A stretch of DNA of 64,000 nucleotides, taken from the NCBI GenBank assembly GCA_965206675.1, contig CBDBKL010000007.1, positions 186,001 to 250,000 of the forward strand, given 5' to 3'. Of the stretch, positions 17,302-27,119 are shown piece by piece. This DNA is from CBDBKL01 sp965206675. GTDB taxonomy: Bacteria > Bdellovibrionota > Bdellovibrionia > Bdellovibrionales > JAKFYE01. Positions within the stretch are counted from its first letter, which is position 1, and every line of letters starts with the position of its first letter. A model generated the notes under the pieces. The model saw only the letters and a list, made by a program, of their open reading frames with translations. It searched no databases and was not told where the DNA came from. Made by a program: the position numbers and the translations under genes.

Positions 17302-19325
17302 GAAAATTTAAGATTTCTTCTGAATATAAACCCTCTGGAGATCAACCAAAAGCTATTTCTGAACTTGTGGAGAATTTTGCTTCTAAAACAAAAGACCAAG
17401 TTCTTTTGGGAGTAACAGGCTCAGGTAAAACATTTACTATGGCCCATGTTATTCAAAATCTTAATCAGCCAACACTTGTATTAGCCCCTAATAAAACACT
17501 TGCCGCTCAGCTTTTTCAAGAGTTTAAAGACTTATTTCCAGAAAATGCTGTTGAGTATTTTGTGAGTTATTATGATTACTATCAACCAGAAGCTTACATT
17601 CCATCGACAAATACATTTATAGAAAAAGATTCTGCTATCAATGATCAAATTGATCGGATGAGACATTCAGCCACAAGATCACTTTTTGATCGTAATGATG
17701 TCTTAATTGTTAGTAGTGTATCTTGTATCTATGGTTTAGGGAGTCCTGAAGCCTATGAAGGAATGATGATTCATTTACGAGTTAATGATGAATTAAAAAG
17801 AGAGAAACTTATTTCTGAATTGGTTCGTGTTTTATATACACGTAATGATATCGATTTTAGTCGTGGAACTTTTCGAGTTAGAGGGGATACAGTTGAAATT
17901 CATCCACCTTATGAAGAAGAACGCTCTTTACGTGTAGAGTTTTTTGGTGACTTTATTGATCGCATTTCATGGATTGATCCTATTAAAGGTATTATTCTTA
18001 ATGAAATAGATGCTATAGGTATATATCCGGGAAGTCATTACGCTAACACCGAAGAGAGAATGAAGAGAGCTATTAACTCCATTCGAGAAGAGCTACTAGA
18101 GCATCTTATACATCAAAAAGAAAATATGAAACTTCTTGAAGCCCAGAGATTAGAACAAAGAACGTATTACGATGTTGAAATGATGGAGGAGCTTGGCTTT
18201 TGTCATGGTATAGAAAATTACTCTAGACATTTTTCAGGACGAACTGCAGGTCAAGCACCTCCTACTTTGTTAGAATACTTTCCGAAAGAGTTTCTATGCA
18301 TTATTGATGAAAGTCATGTTACAGTTCCACAAATTGGAGCTATGTATAGAGGAGATCGTGCACGCAAGGTCACATTAGTTGAGCATGGCTTCAGATTACC
18401 ATCAGCTTTGGATAATCGACCATTAAACTTTCAAGAATTTGAAAATTCTATGAATAAAGTTATATATGTTTCAGCAACCCCTGGATCCTATGAATTGGGT
18501 AAAGCTAAAGGTTTAGTTGTTGAGCAAATTATTCGTCCTACAGGGTTGGTCGATCCAGAAATAAAAATTAGATCTGCTACTCATCAAGTTGATGATTTAG
18601 TTAAAGAATTAAAAAAAGTTATAGATAAAAAGGAACGTGTCTTGATTACAACTTTGACTAAAAGAAGTGCTGAAGACTTAACAGAGTATTTTGAAACTTT
18701 GGGGTTTAAGGTGCGATACTTACATAGTGATCTAAAGACAGTTGAAAGAACTCAAATTATTAAAGATTTACGATTAGGTTTATTTGATGTTTTAATTGGT
18801 ATTAACTTATTAAGAGAGGGTTTAGATATCCCTGAAGTCAGTCTTGTGGCAATAACAGATGCTGATAAAGAGGGTTTTTTGCGTTCAGAACGTTCATTAA
18901 TTCAGACTATAGGACGAGCAGCAAGAAATGAAAATGGGTGTGTTATATTATATGCTGATAGAGAAACCGACTCTATAAAAAAAGCTGTTCAAGAGACAGA
19001 AAGACGACGGAATATTCAAGTCAAATATAATAAAAAATATGGAATCATACCTAAAACGATAAAAAAACGCATCCAAGAGGGATTAGACGAGATCACCTCT
19101 GATCGGAAAGTCAATAAAAAAGAGAACAACGAGATAAGGCTTTTTTCTGAAAAACCAAAGGATTTGCGTAAAAAAATAAAAAGTTTAAAAAAGAAAATGA
19201 AGTCACATGTTGAAAGTTTAGAGTTTGAGGATGCAGCAAGAATACGTGATGAAATTAAAAGATTTGAAATATTAGAGCTTAAAATTTTAGGAGGAGATTT
19301 GGTAAAAGAGGTACAAAACAGATAA
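17283..19325 (+). CDS. uvrB: Excinuclease ABC subunit B
   Basis: UvrB is the damage-verifying helicase-like subunit of nucleotide excision repair. The 680-residue protein has Walker A GVTGSGKTF, the beta-hairpin region (YFVSYYDYYQPEAYIP), the DExx box IIDESH and motif VI (QTIGRAARN). A C-terminal UVR domain (about 637-672) binds UvrC. Length is normal. It overlaps cysS by 19 bp, and its stop overlaps the uvrC ATG by one base, so uvrB and uvrC are translationally linked. Confidence 0.98.
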   Translation: MGSEKVGKFKISSEYKPSGDQPKAISELVENFASKTKDQVLLGVTGSGKTFTMAHVIQNLNQPTLVLAPNKTLAAQLFQEFKDLFPENAVEYFVSYYDYYQPEAYIPSTNTFIEKDSAINDQIDRMRHSATRSLFDRNDVLIVSSVSCIYGLGSPEAYEGMMIHLRVNDELKREKLISELVRVLYTRNDIDFSRGTFRVRGDTVEIHPPYEEERSLRVEFFGDFIDRISWIDPIKGIILNEIDAIGIYPGSHYANTEERMKRAINSIREELLEHLIHQKENMKLLEAQRLEQRTYYDVEMMEELGFCHGIENYSRHFSGRTAGQAPPTLLEYFPKEFLCIIDESHVTVPQIGAMYRGDRARKVTLVEHGFRLPSALDNRPLNFQEFENSMNKVIYVSATPGSYELGKAKGLVVEQIIRPTGLVDPEIKIRSATHQVDDLVKELKKVIDKKERVLITTLTKRSAEDLTEYFETLGFKVRYLHSDLKTVERTQIIKDLRLGLFDVLIGINLLREGLDIPEVSLVAITDADKEGFLRSERSLIQTIGRAARNENGCVILYADRETDSIKKAVQETERRRNIQVKYNKKYGIIPKTIKKRIQEGLDEITSDRKVNKKENNEIRLFSEKPKDLRKKIKSLKKKMKSHVESLEFEDAARIRDEIKRFEILELKILGGDLVKEVQNR

Positions 19326-21232
19326 TGTCAGAGAATCAAAACCATAAGAATCCTTTGCTAAACGTCCAAAATGGAAATTCTGTTATTGATCGTTTAAAAT
19401 TAGAAGTTAAGAAATTTCCTAGTGATTCCGGCGTTTATATAATGAAAAATAGCAGTGATAAGATTATTTATGTCGGTAAGGCTAAGAGTATAAGATCACG
19501 GGTAAGATCCTATTTGGGACAAAACCTAGATAGTCCAAAAACTGCATTTTTAGTTAAACATATTAATACAATTGAATATATTGTCACAAAGACAGAAGAA
19601 GAGGCTTTTTTAGTTGAAGCTTCTTTAATAAAAAAACATAAACCACGCTATAATATTCGATTGAAAGATGATAAATCTTATCCTTATATTCGGGTGAGTC
19701 TATCTGATGCTTTTCCTCGTATTTATTTAAGCCGAAAAGTATTGAAAGACGGATCAATTTATTTTGGCCCTTTTTCCAGTGGATGGATTGTTAGAGAGAC
19801 AATTCGGTTTTTAAATCAAACGTTTAAAATTCGTGATTGCACAAATGCCTTTATGAGTTCTAGAAAACGTCCTTGTATGACCTATCAAATAGGAAGGTGT
19901 AAGGCTCCATGTGTTGATCTAGTGAGTTCAGAGGAATATTCTAATGACATTCAAGGTGCTTTAAAGTTTCTAAGAGGAAGCAATAAATCTCTATTGAAAA
20001 AAATAGAAAAAGAGATGGATACAGCTGCAAAAGAAGAGCGTTTTGAAATAGCTGCGAAGTTAAGGAATAGTCTGTATTCTGCAAAACAAGTCCTTGAAAA
20101 ACAATCAGTAGTAGGTCGGAAAGTAAATATCAATCAAGATGTTATTAGTTTCTGTGCTGACGAGAGAGGAACGCTTTTTGAGATGCTTCACCTTAGAAAA
20201 GGTCGTATGATTGGAACAAGATCTCATTTTTTATCTAAAGTCTATTTTAATAACGTGAACGATCAATGTGATTTACTTATTAATTTTTTAAATCAATATT
20301 ATGTAGATAATTTTATACCAGATCAAATTTTAACTCCTATAGATTTAGGAGAAGACTTAAGAAAACTTTTTGAAAGAGTGCTTTTTGAACGTTCGGAATT
20401 TTATACTAAGATTGAATTTCCAACAGATGGACAAGGTCAGCGTTTATTAAATATAGCAGATAAAAATGCTCAGGATCATTTTAAAGAACATGTTCAAAAA
20501 ACAGATATAAAGATGAAGGGCCTTAAAATGATTCAGGAGAAACTTAAATTGCCAAAATTACCTTTAAAAATTGAATGTTATGACATATCACATTTTCAAG
20601 GTAAAGAGACTGTAGGTAGTCAGGTGGTTTTTGAAGAAGGAGTGCCCTCTAAAGAACACTATCGGAGATATAAAATAAAAACAGTAAAAGGAAATGATGA
20701 TTTTGCATCAATGAAAGAAGTCTTAACGCGAAGACTTCATCATACGGAATATGATGATCCTCACTTAATACTGATCGATGGAGGTAAGGGGCAATTGAAT
20801 AAAATTGTCAAAGTATTAAAAGATCTAAAACGTGAAGATATACCTGTAGCCAGTCTTGCTAAGGCTAGAACTTTAGGGGATTTTAAACATTCAGAGGTTA
20901 CAAAATCAAAAGAAAGGGTTTTCTTACCAGGAAGGGCTAATCCTGTTACTTTTGCCTCTAATGCAGAGGCCCTACATATACTTGTAGGATTGCGTGATGA
21001 AGCTCATAGGTTTGCTCTTTCATATCATAGAAAATTAAGGCACGGTTCAAGTTTGGAGAGTCTTTTAGATTCGATAACTGGACTTGGAAAAAAACGTAAA
21101 AAGAAACTTTTAAAAAAATTTTCTTCTATTGAAATGATTAAATCAGCTTCAGTAGAGGAAATTTCTCAAATTCCTGGGTTTAATCGGGTGCTCGCAGAAC
21201 GAATTCTTCTGCAATTAAGTGAATATTCTTAG
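19325..21232 (+). CDS. uvrC: Excinuclease ABC subunit C
   Basis: UvrC makes both incisions in nucleotide excision repair. The 635-residue protein has the GIY-YIG nuclease (SGVYIM ... IIYVGKAKSIRSRVRSYL, residues about 35-70), a Cys cluster, and a UVR domain near 225-260. An RNase H-like endonuclease follows (ECYDISHFQG near 418 and LILIDGGKGQ near 480), then C-terminal helix-hairpin-helix motifs. Its ATG overlaps the uvrB stop. It converges with rarD, and the two genes overlap by 4 bp. Confidence 0.98.
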   Translation: MSENQNHKNPLLNVQNGNSVIDRLKLEVKKFPSDSGVYIMKNSSDKIIYVGKAKSIRSRVRSYLGQNLDSPKTAFLVKHINTIEYIVTKTEEEAFLVEASLIKKHKPRYNIRLKDDKSYPYIRVSLSDAFPRIYLSRKVLKDGSIYFGPFSSGWIVRETIRFLNQTFKIRDCTNAFMSSRKRPCMTYQIGRCKAPCVDLVSSEEYSNDIQGALKFLRGSNKSLLKKIEKEMDTAAKEERFEIAAKLRNSLYSAKQVLEKQSVVGRKVNINQDVISFCADERGTLFEMLHLRKGRMIGTRSHFLSKVYFNNVNDQCDLLINFLNQYYVDNFIPDQILTPIDLGEDLRKLFERVLFERSEFYTKIEFPTDGQGQRLLNIADKNAQDHFKEHVQKTDIKMKGLKMIQEKLKLPKLPLKIECYDISHFQGKETVGSQVVFEEGVPSKEHYRRYKIKTVKGNDDFASMKEVLTRRLHHTEYDDPHLILIDGGKGQLNKIVKVLKDLKREDIPVASLAKARTLGDFKHSEVTKSKERVFLPGRANPVTFASNAEALHILVGLRDEAHRFALSYHRKLRHGSSLESLLDSITGLGKKRKKKLLKKFSSIEMIKSASVEEISQIPGFNRVLAERILLQLSEYS

Positions 21233-22128
21233 AGCTTTTGTCGGGCTTTTCTCTTTTTCATTTCAGATTGGATCATATCTATGGTGTAGATGATAAGAGC
21301 TAGCCAAATAAATCCAAATGACATTTTGTGATCTTGTGAAAAGTCTTCTTTAAAAATAAGAATAGCACTTAAAAATTGGAACGATGGAGCAATATATTGA
21401 AAAAGACCAATTGTATTAAGAGGAAGTCTTTTAGCTCCATGAGAAAACCAAAGGAGAGGTAAGCCAGTGGCAAGTCCAGCTCCTATAAGTAGTAATTGAA
21501 TGTCAGACGGTGCTGTTAGAGTTAAAGATTGATTTGTCTTAATAAGATAGCCAAAAGCAATAAGAGTTAAAGGAGTTATAAACAAAGTTTCTAGCGTTAA
21601 ACCCATTAGAGAATCCACAGGAGCTTTTTTTCTAAGAAGTCCATAAGTTGTAAAGGAAAGAGCTAATGTCAGAGCAATCCATGGAAAACTTTGAAATTGA
21701 AATGTGACCAGAGATACAGCAAAAAATGCTATACCCACTGCAATTTGTTGAAGCCTTCTCAGTTTTTCCTTTAAAAAAACCATTCCCATGAAGACATAAA
21801 TCAAAGGGCTAATAAAATAACCTAAACTTGTTTCTAATACATGACCACTATTTACGGCCCAAATATAAAGCCCCCAATTGCCTGTCATAAGAAGTCCACA
21901 AATTATACTAATGGTTAATACTTTGGGATGACGGAGGTGACGTTTAAACTCTTGAAAGCGTTTTCTATAGTAAAGAAGTAAAAACATGAAGATAAAGGAC
22001 CAAAGTATTCTATGTAGAAGAATTTCCTGAGGGGGAATGGAAATCAGCATTTTCCAATATAGGGGAAGAACTCCCCAAGCGAAAAATGCTAAAAGAGCGT
22101 AGATTCTTCCAATATTGGGTTCCGTCAT
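21229..22128 (-). CDS. rarD: RarD-type EamA transporter
   Basis: This is a ten-segment drug/metabolite transporter superfamily protein of 299 residues. The opening GRIYALLAFFAWGVLPLYWK and the segment with PQEILLHRILWSFIFM are typical of the RarD subfamily (chloramphenicol-sensitivity protein). Its physiological substrate is not established. The gene converges with uvrC (4-bp overlap) and diverges from the next gene. An AT palindrome lies just upstream of its start. Confidence 0.9.
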   Translation of the reverse strand: MTEPNIGRIYALLAFFAWGVLPLYWKMLISIPPQEILLHRILWSFIFMFLLLYYRKRFQEFKRHLRHPKVLTISIICGLLMTGNWGLYIWAVNSGHVLETSLGYFISPLIYVFMGMVFLKEKLRRLQQIAVGIAFFAVSLVTFQFQSFPWIALTLALSFTTYGLLRKKAPVDSLMGLTLETLFITPLTLIAFGYLIKTNQSLTLTAPSDIQLLLIGAGLATGLPLLWFSHGAKRLPLNTIGLFQYIAPSFQFLSAILIFKEDFSQDHKMSFGFIWLALIIYTIDMIQSEMKKRKARQKL

Positions 22129-22141
22129 AAGTTTCCTCTAA

Positions 22142-22157
22142 GAATATATATATATTC
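22142..22157. promoter_or_regulatory. 16-bp AT palindrome between divergent genes
   Basis: GAATATATATATATTC is a perfect palindrome in the 81-bp space between rarD and the plus-strand gene at 22210. It could be an operator or simply AT-rich promoter DNA. Confidence 0.3.
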
Positions 22158-22209
22158 CTTTAGAATAGAGCTATTTACAAAGCTTTTTGTCAGTTTTTTC
22201 TTTACTGTT

Positions 22210-22671
22210 ATGAAAGTCTTCAATAGTTTGGTGGATTATGAGGTATGTCCTTTGAAGGAAAAAGTTATTATTAGATATTTTAAAGATGTTTTAGGTCTTC
22301 AGTCTGTAGTCTTGGATAAAGAAAGCTTAAAAAATATTCAGTCTTTAAATGAAGATACTGAAAAAAAGCAACCTTTAACCCTATTCGTTTTGGGTAAAGA
22401 GGGTTTTGCCTCTAAAGGATCCAAAGATCTCTTTCAGAAAATGATAGAAGCTATGCGTTTAAAGGACAATGAATGGAAGGTTTTAGATGAGTACGAAGAA
22501 AGCTTATCAAAAACGTATGTCTTTTTTTGTAAAAAAGAATATGAGAAGGCTTGTCTTAAGAAATGGAGTGTGTTGACATATGGTCCAAATGCTTTGCTTT
22601 TACATCCTGAGTATAAAAAACAAACATGGACTGAGCTAAAGAAGGTTATGGTATGGGCTGGAAAACTATAA
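22210..22671 (+). CDS. Unknown protein with a HolD-like C-terminal motif
   Basis: I do not recognise this 153-residue cytoplasmic protein with certainty. The centre has a Rossmann-like strand (LTLFVLGKEGF). The C-terminus reads TYGPNALLLHPEYKKQTWTELKKV, which resembles the end of short HolD/psi-like proteins (H-P-x2-L-L-x2-P-x-L-K-x3-W-x-D-L). That resemblance is remembered, not searched. Its 3' end overlaps nfeD by 19 bp, so the two are probably cotranscribed. No clear ribosome binding site is seen before the ATG. Confidence 0.65.
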   Translation: MKVFNSLVDYEVCPLKEKVIIRYFKDVLGLQSVVLDKESLKNIQSLNEDTEKKQPLTLFVLGKEGFASKGSKDLFQKMIEAMRLKDNEWKVLDEYEESLSKTYVFFCKKEYEKACLKKWSVLTYGPNALLLHPEYKKQTWTELKKVMVWAGKL

Positions 22672-23942
22672 AATTAATCATATGTGTATTAGCGGCTCTG
22701 TTTTTTGTCCAGGCTGCTTATTCCAATGAGGATACAGCACTTTCTGGTTGTACAATGAGTTTTAAGGTCAGTGGCCCTATTATGAGTCCTGTCCTTCGTT
22801 ATCTTAAAAAAGGCATAGAAAAAAATAAGAAGGAAGATCGTTGCTCTGCTTTAATGTTAGAAATTAACACTCCAGGTGGGGATTTGAGTGTCACTCGAAA
22901 AATTGTTGAAGTTATAATGGGTTCAGAGATTCCTTTTTTATGCTTGGTTTCGCCAGTAGGGGGACAGGCAGGAAGTGCTGGAGCTATTATATTACAGGCG
23001 TGTCATGTCTCGGGAGCCATATTGGCCACCCATATTGGAGCAGCCACACCAGTATTAAGTACAGGCAAAGACATGTCGGAAGATATGAGACGTAAAGTCA
23101 TAAATGACACTGTTAGCTGGCTTGAGAGTTTGACTCAATTTAGGGGACGTAATCAGCAATTTGGTAGAGATATTATTAAGAGTGCTAAGTCCATTAGTGC
23201 TAAAGAGGCAGCTAGAATTGGTGCTATTGATGTTCTTGTTGAACGTATTGAAGATTTTTTAAGTTTTGCAAATGGACGGGAAGTTAAATTATCACAGGGA
23301 AAAACCACAAAGGTACAAACTGGAGATCGAGTCGTTGATTATACTCCTCCAGATGTTGTTGTTAATCCTGAATATACATATCTCTTATTTATGGGTAGCT
23401 TAGCTCTTTTGTATTTTGAATTCACTCACCCAGGTCTTATCATCCCAGGGGCATTAGGTGTCATGGGATTATTGTTTTCTTTGGCTAATTTTTATATGTT
23501 GGATATCAATTGGGGAGGATTGGCTTTGATGCTGTTGGGAATTGGCCTTATTGTAACTGAGGTATTTTTACCATTTTTTGGGCTTTTCGGTCTTGGAGGT
23601 ATAGGTCTTATTATTTTCGGAGGCACCCTTTTATATGATATAGAAGTTACAGGTTATGAAATTCCCTTGGAGATGCTGATCCCTACAGCTATTTTATTAG
23701 GTTTATTAGTTGTACTTGTGGGTAAACTTGCCGTAAAAGCACAGAGGAGAAGGAAAAAAACAGGAAAAGCTGATCTGTATGATGTTGTTGTAGAAGTTGA
23801 GTCAGTCACTAAAAGTAATACAGGGACACTTCAGGTTTTCGGTGAAATTTGGAAATTTGAGTCCAATGTGAAAGTAAAAATAGGTGACAAGGTGAAAATA
23901 AAAGATGTTCAAGGTTTAAAATTAATTGTAGAAAAAGTGTAA
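22653..23942 (+). CDS. NfeD-type membrane protease (ClpP-class, long form)
   Basis: The 429-residue protein starts with a signal peptide, then a ClpP-class serine protease domain (about 30-200). The nucleophile is Ser in QAGSAGAII, and the general-base Lys is probably in RRKVINDT. Four or so membrane segments (about 245-360) and a C-terminal OB-fold NfeD domain (about 375-429) follow. Long NfeD proteins pair with stomatin-like SPFH proteins and cleave membrane substrates. That matches the slipin gene 32 bp downstream. A role in membrane quality control is inferred. Confidence 0.93.
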   Translation: MGWKTIKLIICVLAALFFVQAAYSNEDTALSGCTMSFKVSGPIMSPVLRYLKKGIEKNKKEDRCSALMLEINTPGGDLSVTRKIVEVIMGSEIPFLCLVSPVGGQAGSAGAIILQACHVSGAILATHIGAATPVLSTGKDMSEDMRRKVINDTVSWLESLTQFRGRNQQFGRDIIKSAKSISAKEAARIGAIDVLVERIEDFLSFANGREVKLSQGKTTKVQTGDRVVDYTPPDVVVNPEYTYLLFMGSLALLYFEFTHPGLIIPGALGVMGLLFSLANFYMLDINWGGLALMLLGIGLIVTEVFLPFFGLFGLGGIGLIIFGGTLLYDIEVTGYEIPLEMLIPTAILLGLLVVLVGKLAVKAQRRRKKTGKADLYDVVVEVESVTKSNTGTLQVFGEIWKFESNVKVKIGDKVKIKDVQGLKLIVEKV

Positions 23943-23974
23943 AGTAGAAAACATTTAAGATAAGGAGTTATAAT

Positions 23975-24760
23975 ATGACTATAGCATCGTGGATTCTCTT
24001 TGGAATTATTGGAATAAGTATCTTGGGTTCTGCTGTTCGTATTCTTACAGAGTATGAACGGGGAGTGGTTTTTAGGCTTGGGCGGTTAATTGGAATTAAA
24101 GGACCTGGTTTAATCATTCTAATACCTTATCTTGATAAAATGATAAAAATAGGGTTGAGAACTATTACTATGGATATTCAACCTCAAGATGTCATCACTA
24201 AAGATAATGTGAGTTTAAAGGTTAATGCTGTTATTTATTTTCGGGTTATAGAGGCTGATAAATCTGTCATTCAAATTGAAGATTATTACTTTGCAACAAG
24301 TCAGTTAGCACAGACAACTTTGCGTTCAGTGCTTGGACAATTTCCTTTAGATGAGCTTTTGATGAATCGTGATTCTATAAATCATAAACTGCAAGAAATT
24401 TTAGATCGTCAAACTGAACCATGGGGTATTAAAGTGAGTATGGTAGAAGTCAAGCACATTGACCTTCCTAAGGAAATGCAAAGAGCTATGGCTAAGGAAG
24501 CTGAAGCTGAAAGAGAGAGACGCGCCAAAGTGATTAGTGCAGATGGTGAATTGCAAAGAGCCTCTAGATTGGCTGAAGCATCTAACACATTAGCGAGTTC
24601 ACCTTCAGCTTTGCAATTGGCTTATTTGCAAGCATTACAGGAAATTGCAGGAGACAAGACATCAACCATTGTTTTCCCTATGCCAATGGATTTAGTAAAA
24701 CCGTTTGCGGCTCATCAGATTAGTGGAGAAAAAATAAAGGCTACTTCATTAGAGACTTGA
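23975..24760 (+). CDS. Slipin (stomatin-like SPFH protein)
   Basis: The 261-residue protein has one N-terminal membrane segment (residues about 4-22). The SPFH/band-7 domain follows, with YERGVVFRLGRL, TMDIQPQDVITKDNVSLKVNAVIYFRV and WGIKVSMVEVKHIDLP. A charged helical region (AMAKEAEAERERRAKVISADGE) comes next, which is typical of slipins that form membrane-associated oligomers. AAGGAG precedes the ATG. The gene directly follows its usual partner, the long NfeD protease, and the two likely form one operon. Confidence 0.95.
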   Translation: MTIASWILFGIIGISILGSAVRILTEYERGVVFRLGRLIGIKGPGLIILIPYLDKMIKIGLRTITMDIQPQDVITKDNVSLKVNAVIYFRVIEADKSVIQIEDYYFATSQLAQTTLRSVLGQFPLDELLMNRDSINHKLQEILDRQTEPWGIKVSMVEVKHIDLPKEMQRAMAKEAEAERERRAKVISADGELQRASRLAEASNTLASSPSALQLAYLQALQEIAGDKTSTIVFPMPMDLVKPFAAHQISGEKIKATSLET

Positions 24761-24917
24761 TTAAGTTATTTTAACTTGCATTCAATAGGAAAGAATAAGA
24801 AATGAGTAATTAAAACTATGGCTTGTTATTTTTAAAAATTTGAGTATTTGTTTTTATAGGTATTTATCGAATGGTCTCAGAGAGACTTAATTAAATTATT
24901 AAAAATGGTCAATTTTT

Positions 24918-25925
24918 GTGAAACTTTTTGAATTGGATTATGATTTCCCAAATCATCTTATAGCTTTAGAACCAGAATATCCATCTCGTGTCTTACTTTC
25001 TGAAAAATTGGGGCAGTTTTCAGAAATTCATTTTTCAAATTTAAAGGATAAGGTGGATAAAAAAGATCTCATTGTTGTGAATAATACACATGTTGAAAAA
25101 AGACGATTGTTTATTGAAGATTTAGAAATTCTTTGTGTAAATCCGTTGGATGAAACACTGATGCTGTGGAATGTGCTTTGTTCTTCTAGAAAGTGGAAAA
25201 CAGGGTGTATTTTAGAGCATGGAGGAGTAAAGTTTGAATTGCTTGAAAGGGGTTACCCTCAAGTTATTAAAACCTCTGCTCCATTGACAAAATCTTTTTT
25301 TATGAAAAATGGAGATATCCCTATACCGCCATACATTCAAAAACTAAGAAATCAGAGAAAAAGCCTTGAAAGTGATGAAATATGGTATCAAACATCATGG
25401 TCAAAATTTTCAGGAAGTTCTGCAGCTCCAACGGCGAGTTTGCACTTTAAGAGAAAGGATTTAGAAGCTTTGGGATCTGTTTGTCAGGGCGTTGAGGAGG
25501 TTACATTACATGTGGGTTTTGGAACGTATTTGCCTATCAAAACATTAGAGTCACATGCCATGCATTCTGAAGAAGTGAGTATTTCCTATAAAACTTGGGA
25601 GAACATTCAAAATGTTAAAGCGTCTGGTGGGAAAATATGGGCTATGGGTACAACGACAGTTAGGGCTCTGGAGTCACAGGCTCAGAATTTTTTGCCTTTA
25701 CGAAATAATTTTTATAAAGGAACCTCAGGCCTTTTTATAAAACCGGGGTATAAGTTTTTAGTTGTAGATCGTATAATGACAAATTTTCATCAGCCAAAAT
25801 CGACGCTTTTAGCAATGATAATGGCTTTTGCTGGAAAGAAAAGAGTTATGGAAGTTTATGCATGGGCTATCAAGAATAAATTTAGACTTTTTAGTTATGG
25901 AGATTTAACAGTTTGGAAAATATAG
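24918..25925 (+). CDS. queA: tRNA preQ1(34) S-adenosylmethionine ribosyltransferase-isomerase
   Basis: QueA transfers the ribosyl part of SAM to preQ1 in tRNA anticodons and forms epoxyqueuosine. The 335-residue protein has the family segments ALEPEYPSRVLL, DLIVVNNTHVEKRRLF, SSAAPTASLHF, VTLHVGFGTYLPI, TTTVRALES and NFHQPKSTLLAM. The start is GTG at 24918 with no strong ribosome binding site. It is slightly short but complete. Its 3' end overlaps tgt, the other queuosine enzyme, by 13 bp, so the two are cotranscribed. Confidence 0.95.
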   Translation: MKLFELDYDFPNHLIALEPEYPSRVLLSEKLGQFSEIHFSNLKDKVDKKDLIVVNNTHVEKRRLFIEDLEILCVNPLDETLMLWNVLCSSRKWKTGCILEHGGVKFELLERGYPQVIKTSAPLTKSFFMKNGDIPIPPYIQKLRNQRKSLESDEIWYQTSWSKFSGSSAAPTASLHFKRKDLEALGSVCQGVEEVTLHVGFGTYLPIKTLESHAMHSEEVSISYKTWENIQNVKASGGKIWAMGTTTVRALESQAQNFLPLRNNFYKGTSGLFIKPGYKFLVVDRIMTNFHQPKSTLLAMIMAFAGKKRVMEVYAWAIKNKFRLFSYGDLTVWKI

Positions 25926-27031
25926 GGAAATTTCACGTAGAATCGTCTTCAGGACAGGCCAGGGCCTGTCAGCTTCACACAGCTCATGGTGTGATTCATA
26001 CGCCTGTGTTTATGCCTGTGGGGACAAAGGCGACAGTGAAGGCTATGTTGCCAGAAGAATTAGAAGATATGGGGGTGGAGATTATTTTAGGAAATACATA
26101 TCACCTTCATCTACGTCCGGGTGAAGATGTGATTCATGAACTGGGTGGACTTCATCAATTTATGAATTGGAAAAAACCCATTTTGACTGATAGTGGTGGT
26201 TTTCAGGTTTTTTCATTGAGTTCATTAAGAAAAATTTCTGAAGAGGGTGTTGAGTTTCAAAGCCATATTGATGGTAAAAAATATTTTTTATCACCTGAAA
26301 AAAGCATTCAAATTCAAATGTCACTGCAATCCGATATTATTATGGCGTTTGATGAGTGCCCTCCTTTTTCGGCAACGGAAGAAGAGGTTAAAAAATCTAT
26401 GGATTTAACGCATAGATGGCTGGTCCGTAGTAAACAGGCTATGAATCGAAAGGAAAGTTTACTTTTTGGTGTTATTCAAGGTGGAGTGTTTTCAAAGTTA
26501 AGAAGAGACAGTTTAAACTTTCAAGTGGATCTGGATTTACCGGGTTACGCTCTTGGGGGTCTAAGCGTGGGGGAACCTATTTCTCAAATGTATGATTTAA
26601 CCTATGAATTTGCGCCGGAAATGCCAGTAGACAAACCTAGATATCTTATGGGAGTAGGAACTCCAGCTGATTTGCTAACCTGTATAGATGCAGGTATTGA
26701 TATGTTTGATTGTGTGATGCCAACACGCGTTGCTAGGAATGGAACCCTTTTTACCTCTACGGGAAAAGTGGGCATCAAGAGAGAAGAGCATAAAAGGTCT
26801 TCCCTTCCTTTAGATGAGAATTGTTCATGTTATACATGTAGGCAGTATTCAAGAGCTTATTTGCGGCACCTTTTCCTCAGTGGAGAGATTCTTTCTTCAC
26901 GGTTAAATACCATCCATAATCTTCACTTTTATTTAGAGCTAATGAAAGGGGCTCGTCGAGCTATTCTGTCTAATGAATGGGCGGCCTATAAAAACCATTG
27001 GCTTTCTTGCTTTGCAGCATCTCAGTTTTAA
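25913..27031 (+). CDS. tgt: tRNA-guanine transglycosylase
   Basis: Tgt swaps guanine 34 for preQ1 in tRNAs with GUN anticodons, the step before QueA. The 372-residue TIM barrel has the catalytic Asp in LTDSGGFQVFSL (about residue 93), a second in GIDMFDCVMPTR, and zinc ligands in CSCYTCRQYSRAYLRHLF. The TTG start at 25913 lies inside the end of queA. It is followed after 88 bp by yajC, the usual neighbour in many proteobacteria. Confidence 0.97.
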   Translation: MENIGKFHVESSSGQARACQLHTAHGVIHTPVFMPVGTKATVKAMLPEELEDMGVEIILGNTYHLHLRPGEDVIHELGGLHQFMNWKKPILTDSGGFQVFSLSSLRKISEEGVEFQSHIDGKKYFLSPEKSIQIQMSLQSDIIMAFDECPPFSATEEEVKKSMDLTHRWLVRSKQAMNRKESLLFGVIQGGVFSKLRRDSLNFQVDLDLPGYALGGLSVGEPISQMYDLTYEFAPEMPVDKPRYLMGVGTPADLLTCIDAGIDMFDCVMPTRVARNGTLFTSTGKVGIKREEHKRSSLPLDENCSCYTCRQYSRAYLRHLFLSGEILSSRLNTIHNLHFYLELMKGARRAILSNEWAAYKNHWLSCFAASQF

Positions 27032-27119
27032 AACCTATTTAAGGATTGGTTTTGTACCTTTAGATTTTTTGTTATAAAAGTGGGTAACTTACTGAAATTC
27101 ATTATTATTGGAGGATAAA

